Source: Salvator merianae | Taxonomy: Eukaryota > Chordata > Lepidosauria > Squamata > Teiidae | Reading direction: 5' to 3' | NCBI GenBank assembly: GCA_003586115.2 | Contig: QVOM02000053.1 | Span: 5,251,316 to 5,315,315 of the forward strand | DNA: 64,000 bases | Shown here: piece after piece, positions 36,872 through 50,359 of the stretch | How positions within the stretch are numbered: position 1 is the first letter of the stretch | Layout: each line of letters starts with the position of its first letter | Made by a program: the position numbers and the translations under genes | The notes under the pieces: model-generated | The model's input: the letters and a program-made list of their open reading frames with translations, nothing else | Told to the model about the DNA's origin: nothing | Databases searched by the model: none

Positions 36872-39800
36872 GACATTGCTGTTTCTACTTTTGTCTAAAA
36901 ACTTGCCAGCTTCTGCACTTTCTGCTCCCACCACCTCTACCTGCAATCCCCAAGATAGTGGTTCTGGGAAACTGCAAGGACCAGAAATTTAAGAGAAAAG
37001 AATGACTTCCCCAGTGTGTTTTGTCTTCAAAAAAAAACCTGTTGTCCTTTTCAACTGCAGTCCATTAAAATGCTGTATTTGAGGAACATAAATTAGTGCC
37101 CATAATGTTTTACAAATGTCAGTTCAATTAGCTATTTAAGGAAATCACATTCATTTTCTCAAAATTAAATGAACTGAATCTTTAATTTTATTAATTGTAA
37201 TTTTCTATATTCATGTTCAACACCATAAATTAATAGTAAATGGGGATTTTATCCAAAGACCCATACAAGCCAACTAAATGATTCCTACTTATTTGAGAAA
37301 ACATGAAGCATGTCTTAAAGTGATGAAATAATCTATGCAAAAATATTTTTTCTCCACAATGGGCTGATGAAGCATCAAGTGATCATTACCTTGCCATAAA
37401 TAAACACATCAATAAATCAAACTCTTAGCAGTATTTTTGTTAGCTTTGGGAGTGTGTGTGTGAGAGAGAGAAAGGGAGAGAAACTAAGTAAAGCACCTAA
37501 TTTATGCACTCCTTCATAATCCAGCATTCTGCAGGAGATTCATATCAGCCATGCAACAAAGGCATACCACCAAAATGGTCTCCTAAGGGTTCTAACACCA
37601 GGAAATTTCATTCTTGGTCATCAGAGCCTTGGGAGCAAGCTCCAAATCTGGTGTGAGTATCAGAACTGGTCCAGGAGGTTGAACTGGAACAGCTGTCCCA
37701 ATGTGGCTGGGCTTTTTCCAGTCCAAGGACATATATCCATCTGCACTTGGAAAGTATTTCTTGGTCCAGGCCAGTGGGGGATACTCTGATCCAGTCCAGC
37801 AGAAGTTAGTGTGAAAACAGCTTTAGAAGATATTGTTACCCCATTAACCCTTTCTAGTAACATGGTGGTTTATCCATTTCTTTTTAGTGGTGCGTATATG
37901 AGTCTATGCATGCGATTGTTACAATTAAGGTTTTACATTTCCTTCCTATTTTTTTTACGTATAACCAACTCGTCAGTCCATAAATCTCTAGCTTATCCTC
38001 CTAATTAATTCTCTACCTCTTTTTTTTAAAAAAATACCAGTGGGAAATAAAGGGAGAACACCTCAATCTACTTCTGTTGCAATTCAGGTTAAGATTTGCT
38101 TCATTTTGTTTTTATAGAATATCAGATTCAAATGGTTATATTTACAACCATTTTAAATGCACTGTTCCTCTAAGATGTGGATTAGCATTTCTTTTAATTT
38201 TCTCTAAAGTATTTTCTTTCTTTTACATTTCTGCAGAAAATAGTATTTTTGTTCTCAGTTTTAAAACAGGCGAATAACAAAAATCATAGAATTGTATAAC
38301 TGAATGATAGTTGTATTCTGATCTGCACATAAATCCATAACTGGCTAATTAGGCTATTTTTCTTTTCTTTTCAAAGAAACAAAATTACTGCAGACTCACT
38401 TCAGAAGCCAGATCATGCTTAATATTTGAAACACATTACCATATATTATGTAGGTGACATATGCCAAAGGATTTTTAAGTACTGTATAGGATTTAATACA
38501 CTTGCATATGAGTGGATTATTAAAGTTAGCAGACTGAAAGACAGAAAAGATATAAAAAAATTTTTAATGGAGACTCCTTCATACAGAAGACACACACACG
38601 TGTGTATGCTACTAAAATGAGCCCATTTTTTGCCTGAGTAGATGTAAGGGACACCATTCCCTTCTCAGTTCGAGCCTCACAAATCCCACAGAACTCAGTG
38701 AGCCTTCATTAAAAATAAGCATGCTTATAAGTAGGCTACTCATTAAGTCTATAATATTAAAACACTATGATTATTTTTTTAAAAGCCAGCAAAATCATAA
38801 TCACAGCTAATCATTCTAAATAAGGATCAAGCAAGCCTCAGGTTAAAATTTATTACAGTGAAAAGGCTCATAAGCATTTAAATGCAAATAATTTAAATGC
38901 TACAAGATCAACAAATAATACATTTTACATTCTGCCATATTCTTCCTAATCTGGATTGCCACAGCCATATATTTAATTGATCTTATCACCTAAAAATCTA
39001 CTCTGTATAAAACACCAGGCATCTCTGCATTTGCTACTCTGTTTCCTTTGTGGTCTGGTATTTGCATTCTATAAGTCTATTTGCTTTAGGACATTTACAT
39101 AAACTAGTCCCTGCTGATGTTCTGTTTCTTTCAGGTTGTACATCTATAAATGGTGCACCTGCACAGAATCAAATAAATAAAAGAAATCCAAATAAATAAA
39201 TAAGCCCATCAAAAGCAGTTAACTTGCACTCTGTTGGGGAAAAAATGGGCAGAGCAGATTAGGGCATCATAATCCTAAGATTCCACACAGAGATTCTTTT
39301 CTGCCTGTCAGTTAACAGAGACTAACAGACAGTGGTTTAGGGAATAAAGAGGTGAAAAAGATCCAAGACAAATTGGAGGAAAAGAGAGTGAGGGAAAGGT
39401 AGCTACCCCATCAATCTGCCATCCTGCCCTATTAATATCATATGACATTTTAGGTATGATGTGACATTGTTGTCAGAACTTTCACTTGTACTTACTGGAA
39501 AAATTAAATTGGAGAAGATTTGCCGAAGCCAGATCTGCCCATGGGCTTGCCTTAATTGAAAAGCAGAATGGTCTTTGATAGATTCTACTCCATTTTTCTG
39601 ATTGATTTTTTTAACATGATTAAGTACGATCATTTTTAAACTTAGAAATGCCAACTTAAACAAGAGAAAACATGTGAATACTTTGCAATTCTCTGAGCTG
39701 CATGGATGTCAGAAAGTCTGGTCTGATACTTGTACAATTTGTCAATCAATCAATCAATCAATTATATTGCACCTCATAACTTAAAGTAGATAGTATACAG

Positions 39801-40799
39801 AGATGCAACTGTGAAGGCATCCTGTTAGGGTGATAGGATCCCTAACTTCATTCCCTTCTTCACTTTAAAAGGGTATCATTTCTATTTTAGGGAATAGTCA
39901 TTGGACTGCTGTTTGGGAGCAGGAGAACAGAAAAGGGGGAAACAATGGAAACATTCTAATGTTACACTTACAAAATATAGGAAAGAAGGATCAGATGTGA
40001 GGTTATGCAGTTTTCAGGATATCTTGAGAAGACAGAAGATGGTTTCTGAAAGCCAGTGTATGGAAGGTGGAGTGAACAGTCTTGAAGGACAGAGACTACT
40101 CTTAGAGTCGGATGGCATTGTATTGTGAAGATGCAAAGAGAATTGACTGCTGAAAAGGAGGAATGTTTGTCCTTACTATCAGGATAGGTATGTCTGCCTC
40201 TCGAAAAGGTTACAAGAGGTGATTGTACCTTTTTAAAGATATGCTAAGTAAACTGGGACAGAAAGCAAACTAGTTTAAATCTGCATATTGTTGGGAGAGA
40301 GGAAAGTGATAATGCTAAGGTTATCACAATGCAAATTATCTTTGGATGAGGAAGTATACCCTATGGCACACCTTTTGTCTGAACAAAGCACATATGTTTG
40401 TTGAGTAATCCTGACATCTGTCTTATGATCTTTCCATAATAATGCAAAGTTTTCATATACATGGAAGAGGATTTTCTCCAAGTGATTGTCATCTGAATGC
40501 CCTGCTGCTTTCTATAGCTTTCCCCCTAAGGTCAAGATATGTCCCATATCTTTTCAGGTTCAGCCTTCTCAGTAATAACAGTATAAAATATCAGATTGGG
40601 ACTTATTTTTTTAAAACTGAACAAAGGGTATCTTAACTATTGTTTTCTATACACTGTAATAAACCTCACACATAGATTATTGTATTGCAATGCACTCTTA
40701 CAGTGTATTTGTGTACTGTGTATTTACTTTAGTAGCTGCAATTATTGCAAGATAAGGTGGACAGCATTTTGATTAGGGCACGTATGCCCAGTTACACAT
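36872..40799. other. non-coding, minor microsatellites only
   Basis: It holds (TG)n/(GA)n at 37448-37482 and (CAAT)n at 39743-39763. A strong pyrimidine acceptor-like site occurs at 39117-39135 (TGTTCTGTTTCTTTCAG) with no open exon behind it. The AT-rich block 38840-38960, with ATTTAAATGCAAATAATTT, resembles conserved regulatory DNA, but that is only an impression. Confidence 0.45.
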
Positions 40800-41560
40800 G
40801 TGCTTAAGACAATTGTACTGGTTACCAGTTAGTTGCCAGGGCAGATTCAAGGGCTTTTTCTGAACTCATTCATAATTTGGATTAAGGGTCTATATAGTAA
40901 GCATCTGGGCCTTATAGGAGGCTGCTGATTGGGAATGCCAGTAATCACAATCAAATGTGACTCCTGGCTGATCAAAGGGCTCTGTCCCAAAATTAAGAGA
41001 CATGCCATGCAGATGGCGTGCCTCCATATTTGTGACTATTTGGGTGGAGCAGAGGACAATATTTGGGGATGTGCCAAAGTACTCCACCAACGTGTCTCGA
41101 CTACCTCTGAATCTAGAAACATTTGTTCCTCATTCTCAGACACTTTGTGACCTCCTCACTAACATCATCTGAGGAGGTCCTACTGTGTGTTCTGCAAATT
41201 AGGAGGTGATGTTCACACTTGTCATCAATCTAGCTGGTTTGATGTGGGAGCCAACTGAATTGCTCCTTGAACCATTTGTTCAGGAAATGACCGCTCATGG
41301 CCTGTAAATGCAGCCTGAGAGCTGTCTAGCATCTGCCTGAAGTCTGGGCTCCTCTGTGGTGGCCTTTTGGATTTTTTTTCTCCTCTCAAATATGTGAGAT
41401 GCTCATAAAAAAATATTTTAGGTACCTACTGAAGGCACTTCCTCTTACCTAAGCCTTCCTGCTATTAATGGTTCCTTCTCTCCCATGTGCTGCTTTCAAA
41501 TTCATTTTTATGCATGCTAATTTTCTGCGTTTTTGTTGTGAATCACTTTGAGACCAGTAA
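40800..41560 (+). mobile_element. L2-type LINE 3' fragment
   Basis: TACTGGTTACCAGTTAGTTG at 40820 reads YWLPVS-like sequence and is followed by FKGFF- and AF-like codons. These are the relic of the L2 C-terminal block LHWLPVSYRI.FK. Near the end, CTTCCTCTTACCTAAGCCTT is followed by TTGTTGTGAATCACTTTGAG, the L2 3' tail. It contains stops and frameshifts throughout. Confidence 0.65.
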
Positions 41561-44500
41561 AAAGGAGGAGGGAGAAGAAAGGAAGGTTGATTGAGGAGAA
41601 GTTTAGGAAGATGGAAGCAAGGAGACAAATGTTGAAAGAATTAGGATTAATGGTATAAAAGGAAAAATAATCCTAAAATGTCAAGGTTTATGTAAGTAAT
41701 ATAATATTCAAGATATATAGCCTCTGTATATGTTTCTGTGCATCAAAGGCTTGTATATTCCTTCACCAAGATATTGGTCCTATTTAGATAGAGCAATTAC
41801 AACCAATATGCTAACAGTTGATTCAAAACTATTTGAGTTTTCCATTAAATGTTTGTTTCTTGTTAACAAGCTTTATATGTCTATTATGGTGCTCTTAATA
41901 CTACTAAGATAAAACATTCTAAGTATTGATTGCATGGCATTTTGATATTAACATCCATAAAATCTGCCAATACATTTGAAATGAAGCACCAGTAAAGCGG
42001 ATTATTGGTCTGTCGAAATAATAATGTGCCCATTAGGAGGGTAACATTTTCCAATTGCAATTACATGCCTTCATTTTAAAGAAGCAATCATTTACAATAA
42101 TTTGACAGGTTCAGTCCATATTTCTTTCACAAATTTATTTCTTCATTATGCTTCCAAACAAATATATTGCACATTTATGTTGTGGGAAATGATTTGCTTA
42201 GTTTATTGTGAATGGGAACCAGTAATTACATACATTCCCATTTTCTACTGACATAAAGTTAATTTATGATAGTAATTTTGGTTATGATGAGAATCTTACT
42301 ATGGCAAATGCTCTGTTATGGTATCTTTTCCGTGGGCTTGATGGAAAGAGAAATACTTATTAATAACACTTCAGCTAATGATCTGAAAGGGACAGGTGAT
42401 TTAATGTATTCATTATTGGCTTTGGATAAATAATATTTACATGCAACTAAGAATTTAGCAAACATTTCTAGTACCCTCAGTTCAGCATCCGAAAGAACTG
42501 TTATGACCTGGTGGGTCAATTTTTAGATGGCCTTTAAAACTGTTGTTTTCCTAAAGCCTTCGCAAGAAAGGCACATCTTTCATTCACGTAGAGATGTCTA
42601 CCTTTCCTATCCCATGCCCTGAGGCATATTAGTAGTGTTGTCACATATATTCATATCAAGTGCCCTTTTCAGCTCTGTTTAAATACATGAAACTTAGGAG
42701 AAATCTTTTTTTTTTTTTTGGATTTGTGTAGTTTGCAATACACACACATGCACACATCAAATTGAGTTTTAAAAAATAAGCACATAAAAAAGGGAATCCA
42801 TCCTAAAACAATAAATTTATTTTTTTTTTAAATCACACAAGCTGGACTAGTATTTTTTTCTGTGAACCAGGAACTGACCACAGAGATTATATTAAAATAT
42901 AAAGATGCTCCATAAAGATTCTATGGCATCCTGTATAAAATCTGCAGTTATCTGTTTGTAGTCTGAAGATTTCCACTATGGCTTGCGGTTTGGAAAAGCT
43001 CCATGGGAATGGCACTGCTTAGCAACCTACTGTATCCCAAGGACTCTGAGTCTTTCTGCACAGACCTTTAATTCAGAGTAAGGGCCCAGTTAGTATACAT
43101 CTATGAGACCACAACCCCACTTGTCTGCTCTGTCTGCATTAGACAGAGCATGATCCAGATTAGGAAGGCCTTAATCAGGATCACTGGTAAACCTGTTTAA
43201 TCAAGTCTTCCAGTGGGGCCAGCAGCCCTGATCCAGAACACAGGACTTGTGTTCTCCTCCCAGGTTTGCTGTTTAGCAGTGTTCCATAGCATGCCACCAA
43301 AATGCATCCCCTCAGAAGCCTTGAGGCTAGCAGCTTTTGTTCCTAATTTTAGAAGCATGGGTATAGCTATGAAGCTTACACTAGCTTTGAGGCTGCAGCC
43401 TGTGCAGGTATGGTCAGATCCCACGTTATCCTTCCCCTGGTCGGAACCAGTGATCCAGTCCCACTGATTTTGTCTAAAGACAGGTAAGGGCTGAAACGAC
43501 CTCTGATTGATGCTTATCTTTCAACTGATATTTAACTCTTGGGAAAGTGTCAAGTTCCTTATGTTTCATCGTCCTTCTGTGTAGAAACTTGTGCAGTAAT
43601 TAGAAAAACTGAAATTAATCTGATACAATCTGAAGAGAAACTGGAGTGTGGCAACCTCTTACTGATGTAATTTCTACCTTGGATAAACACACTTCATTCT
43701 TAGGATAAATGCTTACCTTCTGGCTAATAGACTGAGGAGGAAAATGATTCTCTAAAAACATTATATTTCACAGAGCAGGTTAGAAGAGGCCAAGCAAGTA
43801 AAATGGGAAGGATTAGCATCATAGTAGGGCCTCATAGTTAATGTTATCTTATATTAATTATGCCCATTATGCATTTTAAGATATCTGTAGAACCTAGGAT
43901 ATGTACATTTCCATAAAAACAAAACAACCTTATAATTGAAATATAGTCCCCAATTGTTTCCAAGTTCTTGTCTTTGGAAACGTTACTCTGTAATACATAG
44001 CTACTGCTATACTATTGACCTTTTATCTTCTGAAATATTGTTGCATATGTTTTTTTTTTTAACAAAATTATTAAAAATGTAATCATATTTTTTAAAACAA
44101 TGTGGATTTTTTGAAACAGATTTCTTCACTACATCATATCACATGTGATTATGAAAACAGTGGTGCCTTTGCATGCCTTAATCTGTCAGGCAAAATATCC
44201 ATCCGTTGCTTAATTATATGGGGCAAAATTCTTATTTTGCATTTTATTTTCAATGATTGGTATTTTTATTGTTGTCTGCGCTATCTGAATTTTTTAGTTT
44301 TGCAAACATTGTTACATTTTGAACGTCTATCAAAACCTGGGATGATGAGAGATAATATTTTCATTATATTGATAGTACTATGTCTAGTTTTTGATAGCAC
44401 ATTTTAAAATGGCATGAAGAAGTTAAAATAGATGCAACAAGAGGGATACTTGGATGACAATAACTTGAAACAAAGTGATGTTTGGAATAATTAAACAGAT

Positions 44501-45238
44501 TCAGTTTATAGCAAAGAGATTGGAGAGAAGGCGTTTTAAGATGTAACATTAGAATAAAAATATCTAAAGTAATGTTATGTGGAAAAGAAAGCAAATTGTT
44601 TCCAATAGAGCTCAATGTCAAAACTAGAGAAAGTGGAATTGAAGAAAAGCAATTAAAACTTTATGAGGAAGTTCCTAACTGTGCAAACTGAGCACTGAAA
44701 CAGTCTATCTCATTTGGTAGTGGATATGCCCACAGTGAAGATTTTCAAGCAGGCTGGGTTGTAAATGCCAACACTGAGCAGGGCTAAATGACCTCCAGGG
44801 TATCTTCAAACACATATACTTTGAAATCCATCTATATGGAATTGGATGGATCTAAAGAGCTAATTCTCTCAAAAGTTGAACTTCAGGGTTTTGTAGAATT
44901 AAGCTGAATTTGAACTTCTGTCACAGTTTGATCCTATCCTTTTGCACATCACATTAAGAAATAACTTACTGTAGTGTGCAAAGTCAGACAATATCATATA
45001 TTTCCCTTGTCATCTCTAAACAGGTTTATTTTCACTTATCTTATTCTCAAGAGATATCTTAGATATAAACTTTTTTCATAGTAATAACATTTAAGAGAAA
45101 AAGGAGAAAAATGGAGACTTCATTCTGCACACTGTAAGCATCCTCCCAAAGAAACATAATAAACTAATCCTTATGTGGTTACCCAGTGAAACTATTCCAT
45201 TATTTGATGCAATTTTAGACTATCTGAGATGATAAAGT
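41561..45238. other. non-coding, possible conserved element and an unassigned GC-richer patch
   Basis: A block at about 41935-42300 has varied, low-repeat AT-rich sequence with TAAT and ATTGTCTGTCG words, like a vertebrate conserved non-coding element. The patch 43060-43490 is more GC-rich, with short frames on both strands. It may be a further TIR element, but I could not define its ends. Poly(T) runs occur at 42708, 42819 and 44050. Confidence 0.35.
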
Positions 45239-45360
45239 GAGAGCCAGTGTAGTACAATGGATGAGGAACTGGATAGCAATATTGAATTTCAAATCAACCC
45301 ATTCTGCGAAAGTCTTACAGGGTTGCTCTGAGGATACAAAGAGTGTTCATGTATGTTATT
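45239..45360 (+). mobile_element. Sauria-type SINE, degraded
   Basis: GAGAGCCAGTGTAGTACAATGG is the tRNA-derived head of the Sauria SINE family (GAGAGCCAGTGTGGT.TAGTGG). After an internal deletion, ATTCTGCGAAAG then CTTACAGGGTTGCTCTGAGG match its middle (CTCACAGGGTTGTTGTGAGG). The 3' tail is missing. Sauria SINEs are squamate-specific, so this copy supports the host assignment. Confidence 0.65.
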
Positions 45361-45999
45361 ATCATGTATGTGAAGAAACAGCAATATTGAAATGCAACAT
45401 TCTGAAAACAAACAAACAAAACAAGCAAACAGCATAAATTAAAAGTATGGTCCAAGCCCTACAAATGTTTGAGGTTAAGACAACATCAGTCTTGGTGCAG
45501 ATCTCAGAACTTACAGCTTTGCATGTGGCCTTCAAGAAGGGACCACAAATATGTTGCCCCTTAATCAAAAGGTATCTGTACCATAGCAAGACATTAAGAC
45601 AGCACAGTTACATCTCTGGTCCTTGATTGCTCTTACCTCTGTGGCAGTGGTAAGGGAGAGGGGGGACGAAGCCATCTTGATTTCTTAGCATACAACAAGA
45701 CTCAAGAGAGGAGAATGACTTCAGGCCTCATCCCCTGAGCAATCTTAGCCAAGTGGTTTGTTTTCAGCTTTCTGGAACATGACCACATGCCAAATACACA
45801 AAGTTCAGCCCCCAATGAATCTTGAAGTTAGGATCTGGAGAAGACATTCATGGTAACAAAGACAGGGGACCCAGTGCAAGCCGAGGACACTGACCAAAAC
45901 ATAACTCAGAGAATAGGAGCAGAAGTTTGGGTGGAAACAGAGGTAAACAAAAGATTGACTAACTTCAGGCTTTCCTATACCAGGTAAATAAGATAAGAT

Positions 46000-46220
46000 T
46001 ACTAAATCAGTTACAGTACAGTACAGTATATTATAGTCAGGACAGTTCTAACTGAATCTGCAATTGTTTTATTAGGCATGAAACTAAATTGCTCTTGTTT
46101 AATGAGGAAGTCAATAATTGATTTTATCCTATTGGTAAGGACTGATGTGAAAATTTTGTAATCCATATATAATAATGAAATAGTTCTATAAGAATCTGGA
46201 TTATCATCAGTTAAAAACAA
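46000..46220 (-). mobile_element. L1-type LINE, N-terminal RT fragment
   Basis: The minus strand reads NPDSYRTISLLYMDYKIFTS, then VLTNRIKSII and FMPNKTIADSVRTVL. This is the L1 RT block SYRPISLLN.DYKI...LA.RL...GF..GR.I.DN. It is about 220 bp, with no flanking RT blocks, so it is a fragment. Confidence 0.85.
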
Positions 46221-46286
46221 AACAAAACCAAAAAAAATCAGGGAACAATAATAGACACATCTTATCCTTGTTTTTAGTTAGCGTTG

Positions 46287-46388
46287 TAGAGATGTGCACC
46301 TTCCTTCCTTCCTTCCTTCCTTCCTTCCTTCCTTCCTTCCTTCCTTCCTTCCTTCCTTCCCTCCCTCCCTCCCTCCCTCCCTCCCTCC
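46287..46388. repeat. MITE terminus fused to (CTTC)n/(CCCT)n microsatellite
   Basis: TA-GAGATGTGCAC (46287-46299) is the best-preserved terminus of the TA-flanked families. It is followed at once by about 15 CTTC units and then CCCT units to 46388. The rest of the element is absent. Confidence 0.8.
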
Positions 46389-48504
46389 AGGTTATTCTGT
46401 TGTGTTTTCATTGTTATAGTTAGTTCACAAAGAGCTGCAATAACAACTGACACGCTTCTAAATGATACTTTGGTATCAACTATGTATACATGTAAATCAA
46501 TCTAAAATATATTTTAATTCCTAGTTTCTACTTCCTCCTCATTCTGCCTCTTTAAATGGTTTTATGAGTGTTTACATGTTTACCACTACTAAACTATTTA
46601 GCTGAATTGCTGAAACAGTGGATAAAAGACACACAAGAGGACCCTTGAAGTTTCTTCTTTATCTTTTTAAATACATTCCATCTAACTCTATAGGTAGTGA
46701 TGGTACATTTTAAATTAGCTGCACTGGATGCAGTGAAGAGGGAAAAAGTGCATTTTATTTTCCCACTTAGGCTGTAAGTACTAAAACTGCAAGTGCAGCA
46801 TCAGCTTAAAAGCAGGTAACAGGCTGCTTATTTTTCAAAATGAAACATATTTTCCACTTAATTGCCTGGCATGTGAGAATAGGAGACTACTACTGAATTT
46901 CTGAATCAAACAACAAAATTGAAGAAGCATATTGCTCCTGTTGTGCAACACCTGACAACTGATGTATCTTTGGGGATGTGATTAGAGAGCCTCACTTGCA
47001 AATATCTGCAAGACAAAAAAAGAGATCCTTTGCTATTCTACCCATCCTCCAATTGTACAACTTTCTTCTTAGCCACAGCCTTTAGTTGTGGCTGCAAGTA
47101 TGGATTGATTTTTTTTTTTTTACCCATCTCTGCTCTGACAATTTATTGGAGCAATAGGAATGAATGGGAAATTCGAAGGGTATCTGGTTTCCACATTCAT
47201 ATGGTATATATATTTGAACAGAAATTCAAATGAATAGGCATTGGCACTGTTTATGTTTGATGGGCATGTTTACAAACAGGTTGTAGTGCATATTTTGAAC
47301 TGGGCTACATTACGTTTGTTCAAGGCATTTGTTCATGGCAGAAGGATTAGATGAAAAAACAGACATGCATTCTTGCACAGTTTATCTCTCCGTGAAGACT
47401 TATCTCCACTGCATGGCCTTAGATGTGCATCAATTGTGCACCATACCAGAGTGTCTGATGACCTGTACATATGCCCCTGAAGCATGGCATAGCATAAGAA
47501 GGGCACTGAAGGGTTGGTATATAAGGAATACAAACTGATGGTTTGTAAAGACATCCCAGATGTTCACATGTCTCATGATGATCCTTGGGAAGAAAAAGTC
47601 TACAAATGCCTCAGGGGTCCTCAGATTTTCAATAAAGATTCTAGATCTGAATACATTCTAGGAGATATTTTCAATAAAACACTGATTTCCCTGTTTTAAT
47701 CCATCACATTCCACAGTGCAACTGTGTTTTTCCATAAAACCTGACTGATACTAAGGAACAGCTATTAGCTAACATTTCAATAACAATGGAAAGTTCAGTC
47801 ACTAAGCTATCTTTTCAAGCACTCATAATGCACTCCTGCCAGTAATTTGCTGTCATGCCCATTATTTTATCACTTAAATAGGACAGAAAGCATTCTGTTG
47901 TTTAACCATCAACATCACACCAAAGTCTTGGCGGAAGTACTGGGAAGAAATCCAGAACTCATACTGTAGTGGGAACACATTTTGAATTGAAATATTTAGC
48001 AAAATCACTCAAGATTGATTGTGGTTATTTTCAGTAACATAGAAGCTTCTTTCTCTGAAGCAACCTAGGAACAGATATTTTATTCCAAGGGAAGCTGTCC
48101 AACCAAAACATGGGGAGGAAATTACGCCCAGTTGTGACATACTATCAAGACTTCCCTTTTTGCAGTGGGCCCAAACTCATCTGATAAGCTGCACCTGGCA
48201 GAGATCTGTCAGAAGATCAGAAGGTACACTTCTTTCCGTATTTTCTGATATAATCTGGTGTGGAGAAAGTGTTCACAAAAATGTTTTCTTTTGTTTTTAA
48301 ATGGTGAGAAATATGTTATGCTTTGAAAGTAAATTAAAGTGCTTACTTTTCAATTTAAATATTTTTTTGTGTGTGTGTTTTCCTTTTTTCACCTTTGCCT
48401 AAATGTCAGTCAAACAAATATTTCTTCCTTTATTTATGGGCAGATGATGTTTACATTCGCAATTTCATCTGAAGAATACAAGGCAGCAAACATTATGTTA
48501 TTCT
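46389..48504. other. non-coding, nothing recognised
   Basis: Unique-looking AT-rich DNA. Short frames at 47329-47699 lack support. Confidence 0.45.
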
Positions 48505-48640
48505 CCCCAATTTTCTCCTGTGAAGTAGGGTTAGGCTAAGAGGTAAAGGCTAAATCAAGAGCATTCAGAATCTTTTATGAGTGAGTGGCCATTCAAACCC
48601 AGTAATGTCTTGGTCTTACCCTTCAATGCACAAATCGTAA
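48505..48640 (-). mobile_element. possible Sauria-type SINE relic
   Basis: CCTGTGAAGTAGGGTTAGGC and AAGAGGTAAAGGCT, then GTGGCCATTCAAACCCAGTA, follow the order of a Sauria-type SINE read antisense. That order is CCTGTGAGGTAGG.T.GGCTGAGAG, then GGGTTTGAACC box-B sequence. It is heavily decayed, so the assignment is tentative. Confidence 0.4.
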
Positions 48641-50359
48641 TAAAAAGGCTGCATTACTTGAGTGTCTAGAGATAGAAAAAAGGAACGCCCCATTGCTACT
48701 CATATTGCTCATGTTTTTAAAACTAGTTGTATTTAGGAATCATGGTGACAGAAGAGAATAATAAAAGACTTTCTTGTGGAATGGACAGGAACCTTATGAA
48801 CTTCTAGAAGTAATAGTAATAGTTTTCTTATATTGCACAAACTGCTACCATAGCCCAACCCTGTATCTGCCACCACTATAATTCCACCTATTTTGCTGCT
48901 GTAGGTTAACTTTGAATGGCAGATACAGCATGCTATTAGTTGTTGCTTGGGGAGAAATTTTGCTTTTTTTTTTCCCAACCCCTTCTCTGGACAAGCATCA
49001 GAAAAGATTGGAAAATTTATCCTTTTGTGACAGCTGATAACAGATACACGTTAGGACTCTGATATCTTGGGATCAAGCCAAACTGGATTTTTCAGCTTAT
49101 GCACATTGTGGAAATTTCCCTGAAAGATCAGATTTTCTAGAGAGAATTAGTAGTAGTATTTAGGATACAGTCAGCAAGATTGATTACCTAATATTACATT
49201 TTTTTTTTCCATAATCTACAGTATATTGACTAACTCTGTTTTCTTGTAGCTGATAAACTTCAGCTTGCTGAGGCTATGCTGCTTGAAATTAGGGGCTTGA
49301 CTTGCCTTTCTCATTTCTTTATCACACCCAATCTGATGAGCAACTCCAAACTGATATAGAATTTCTCTATCTTTCTTTCTTTTTTTAACTCCATTTCTCA
49401 ATTAATTATATTTTAAATGGACAAAGATACATGTTGACTATCATCCTCAGTAAATTTAATTGCAAATGTCTGGGTTGCCTGCAACTCTCATTTACGTAGA
49501 ATCTGCTGCTCTTCCTGGTTTGGTGCTTTCAATTTACTCTTAAAATTTCACATTAGGTGGAGTACAGCAGCAGTTCAAACTTTAACCCTGCTTCATCACA
49601 GGAAGGAAAATCAATTCTAACTGAGAGAGCCCATCTTTTGTGCTACTTTTCCTTTCTAAAGGACGCTATCAGGATGGCTTCACTGGCTTCCTCTTTGGCT
49701 GGCATAAATTTACCTCGTTCCCACTGTGCAAAGTGACTCACTCCCTACTGTCAGAGGTGTCTCTTGCTGTTCTCTCTGGAGGAGCTTGTTTTGAAAGTAC
49801 AGATTTGGCTCAGCTGGATAACATTGGACTGACAGCAGAACAGGGGAAATGCTCAGAACAACAACTTGAATCTTTTGCAATACAGTTTGGCAAGTGTGCA
49901 TATAGATTTCCATAAATGTTGTGATCATGAAGAAACTGGAACTTAGGTTTCATAAAGCTGTATTTAAAAAGTGCAGGTAGGAGAGCTTGTGGTGTTTGTA
50001 TGAGGGTGTCTTTTTTTTTGCATTGTCTTGATTTGTAGTGAAACATGTACACATAATATACGCACTTCAATTTTTTGTTTGCTGTTCTTTAATGTCTTCA
50101 CAAGGTATTTACAAAAGAAGTAGGATCAAAAGTTGTCCTTATCTTATGCATGCCTCTCCAGTTCGTTGTTGACCGAGCAATAAGGCTCATTAGGACAAAG
50201 AGCATAAACATTCTTTGATACAATCACCAGCTGTTGAGTATAATACAGTGACACACAACAACCATGCAATTTGCATCAAGCTGTGAAGGACAGCATATGA
50301 ACCGTCATCGACTGGATCCACTCAGTGAGAGGGCAGAGGTCTTTGAATATCCCAGCTCC
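48641..50359. other. non-coding, nothing recognised
   Basis: AT-rich DNA. The short frames at 49640-50070 overlap on both strands and show no motif. Confidence 0.45.

Noticed and set aside
39117..39135. Strong splice-acceptor-like pyrimidine tract
   Set aside because: No convincing open exon or donor follows it.
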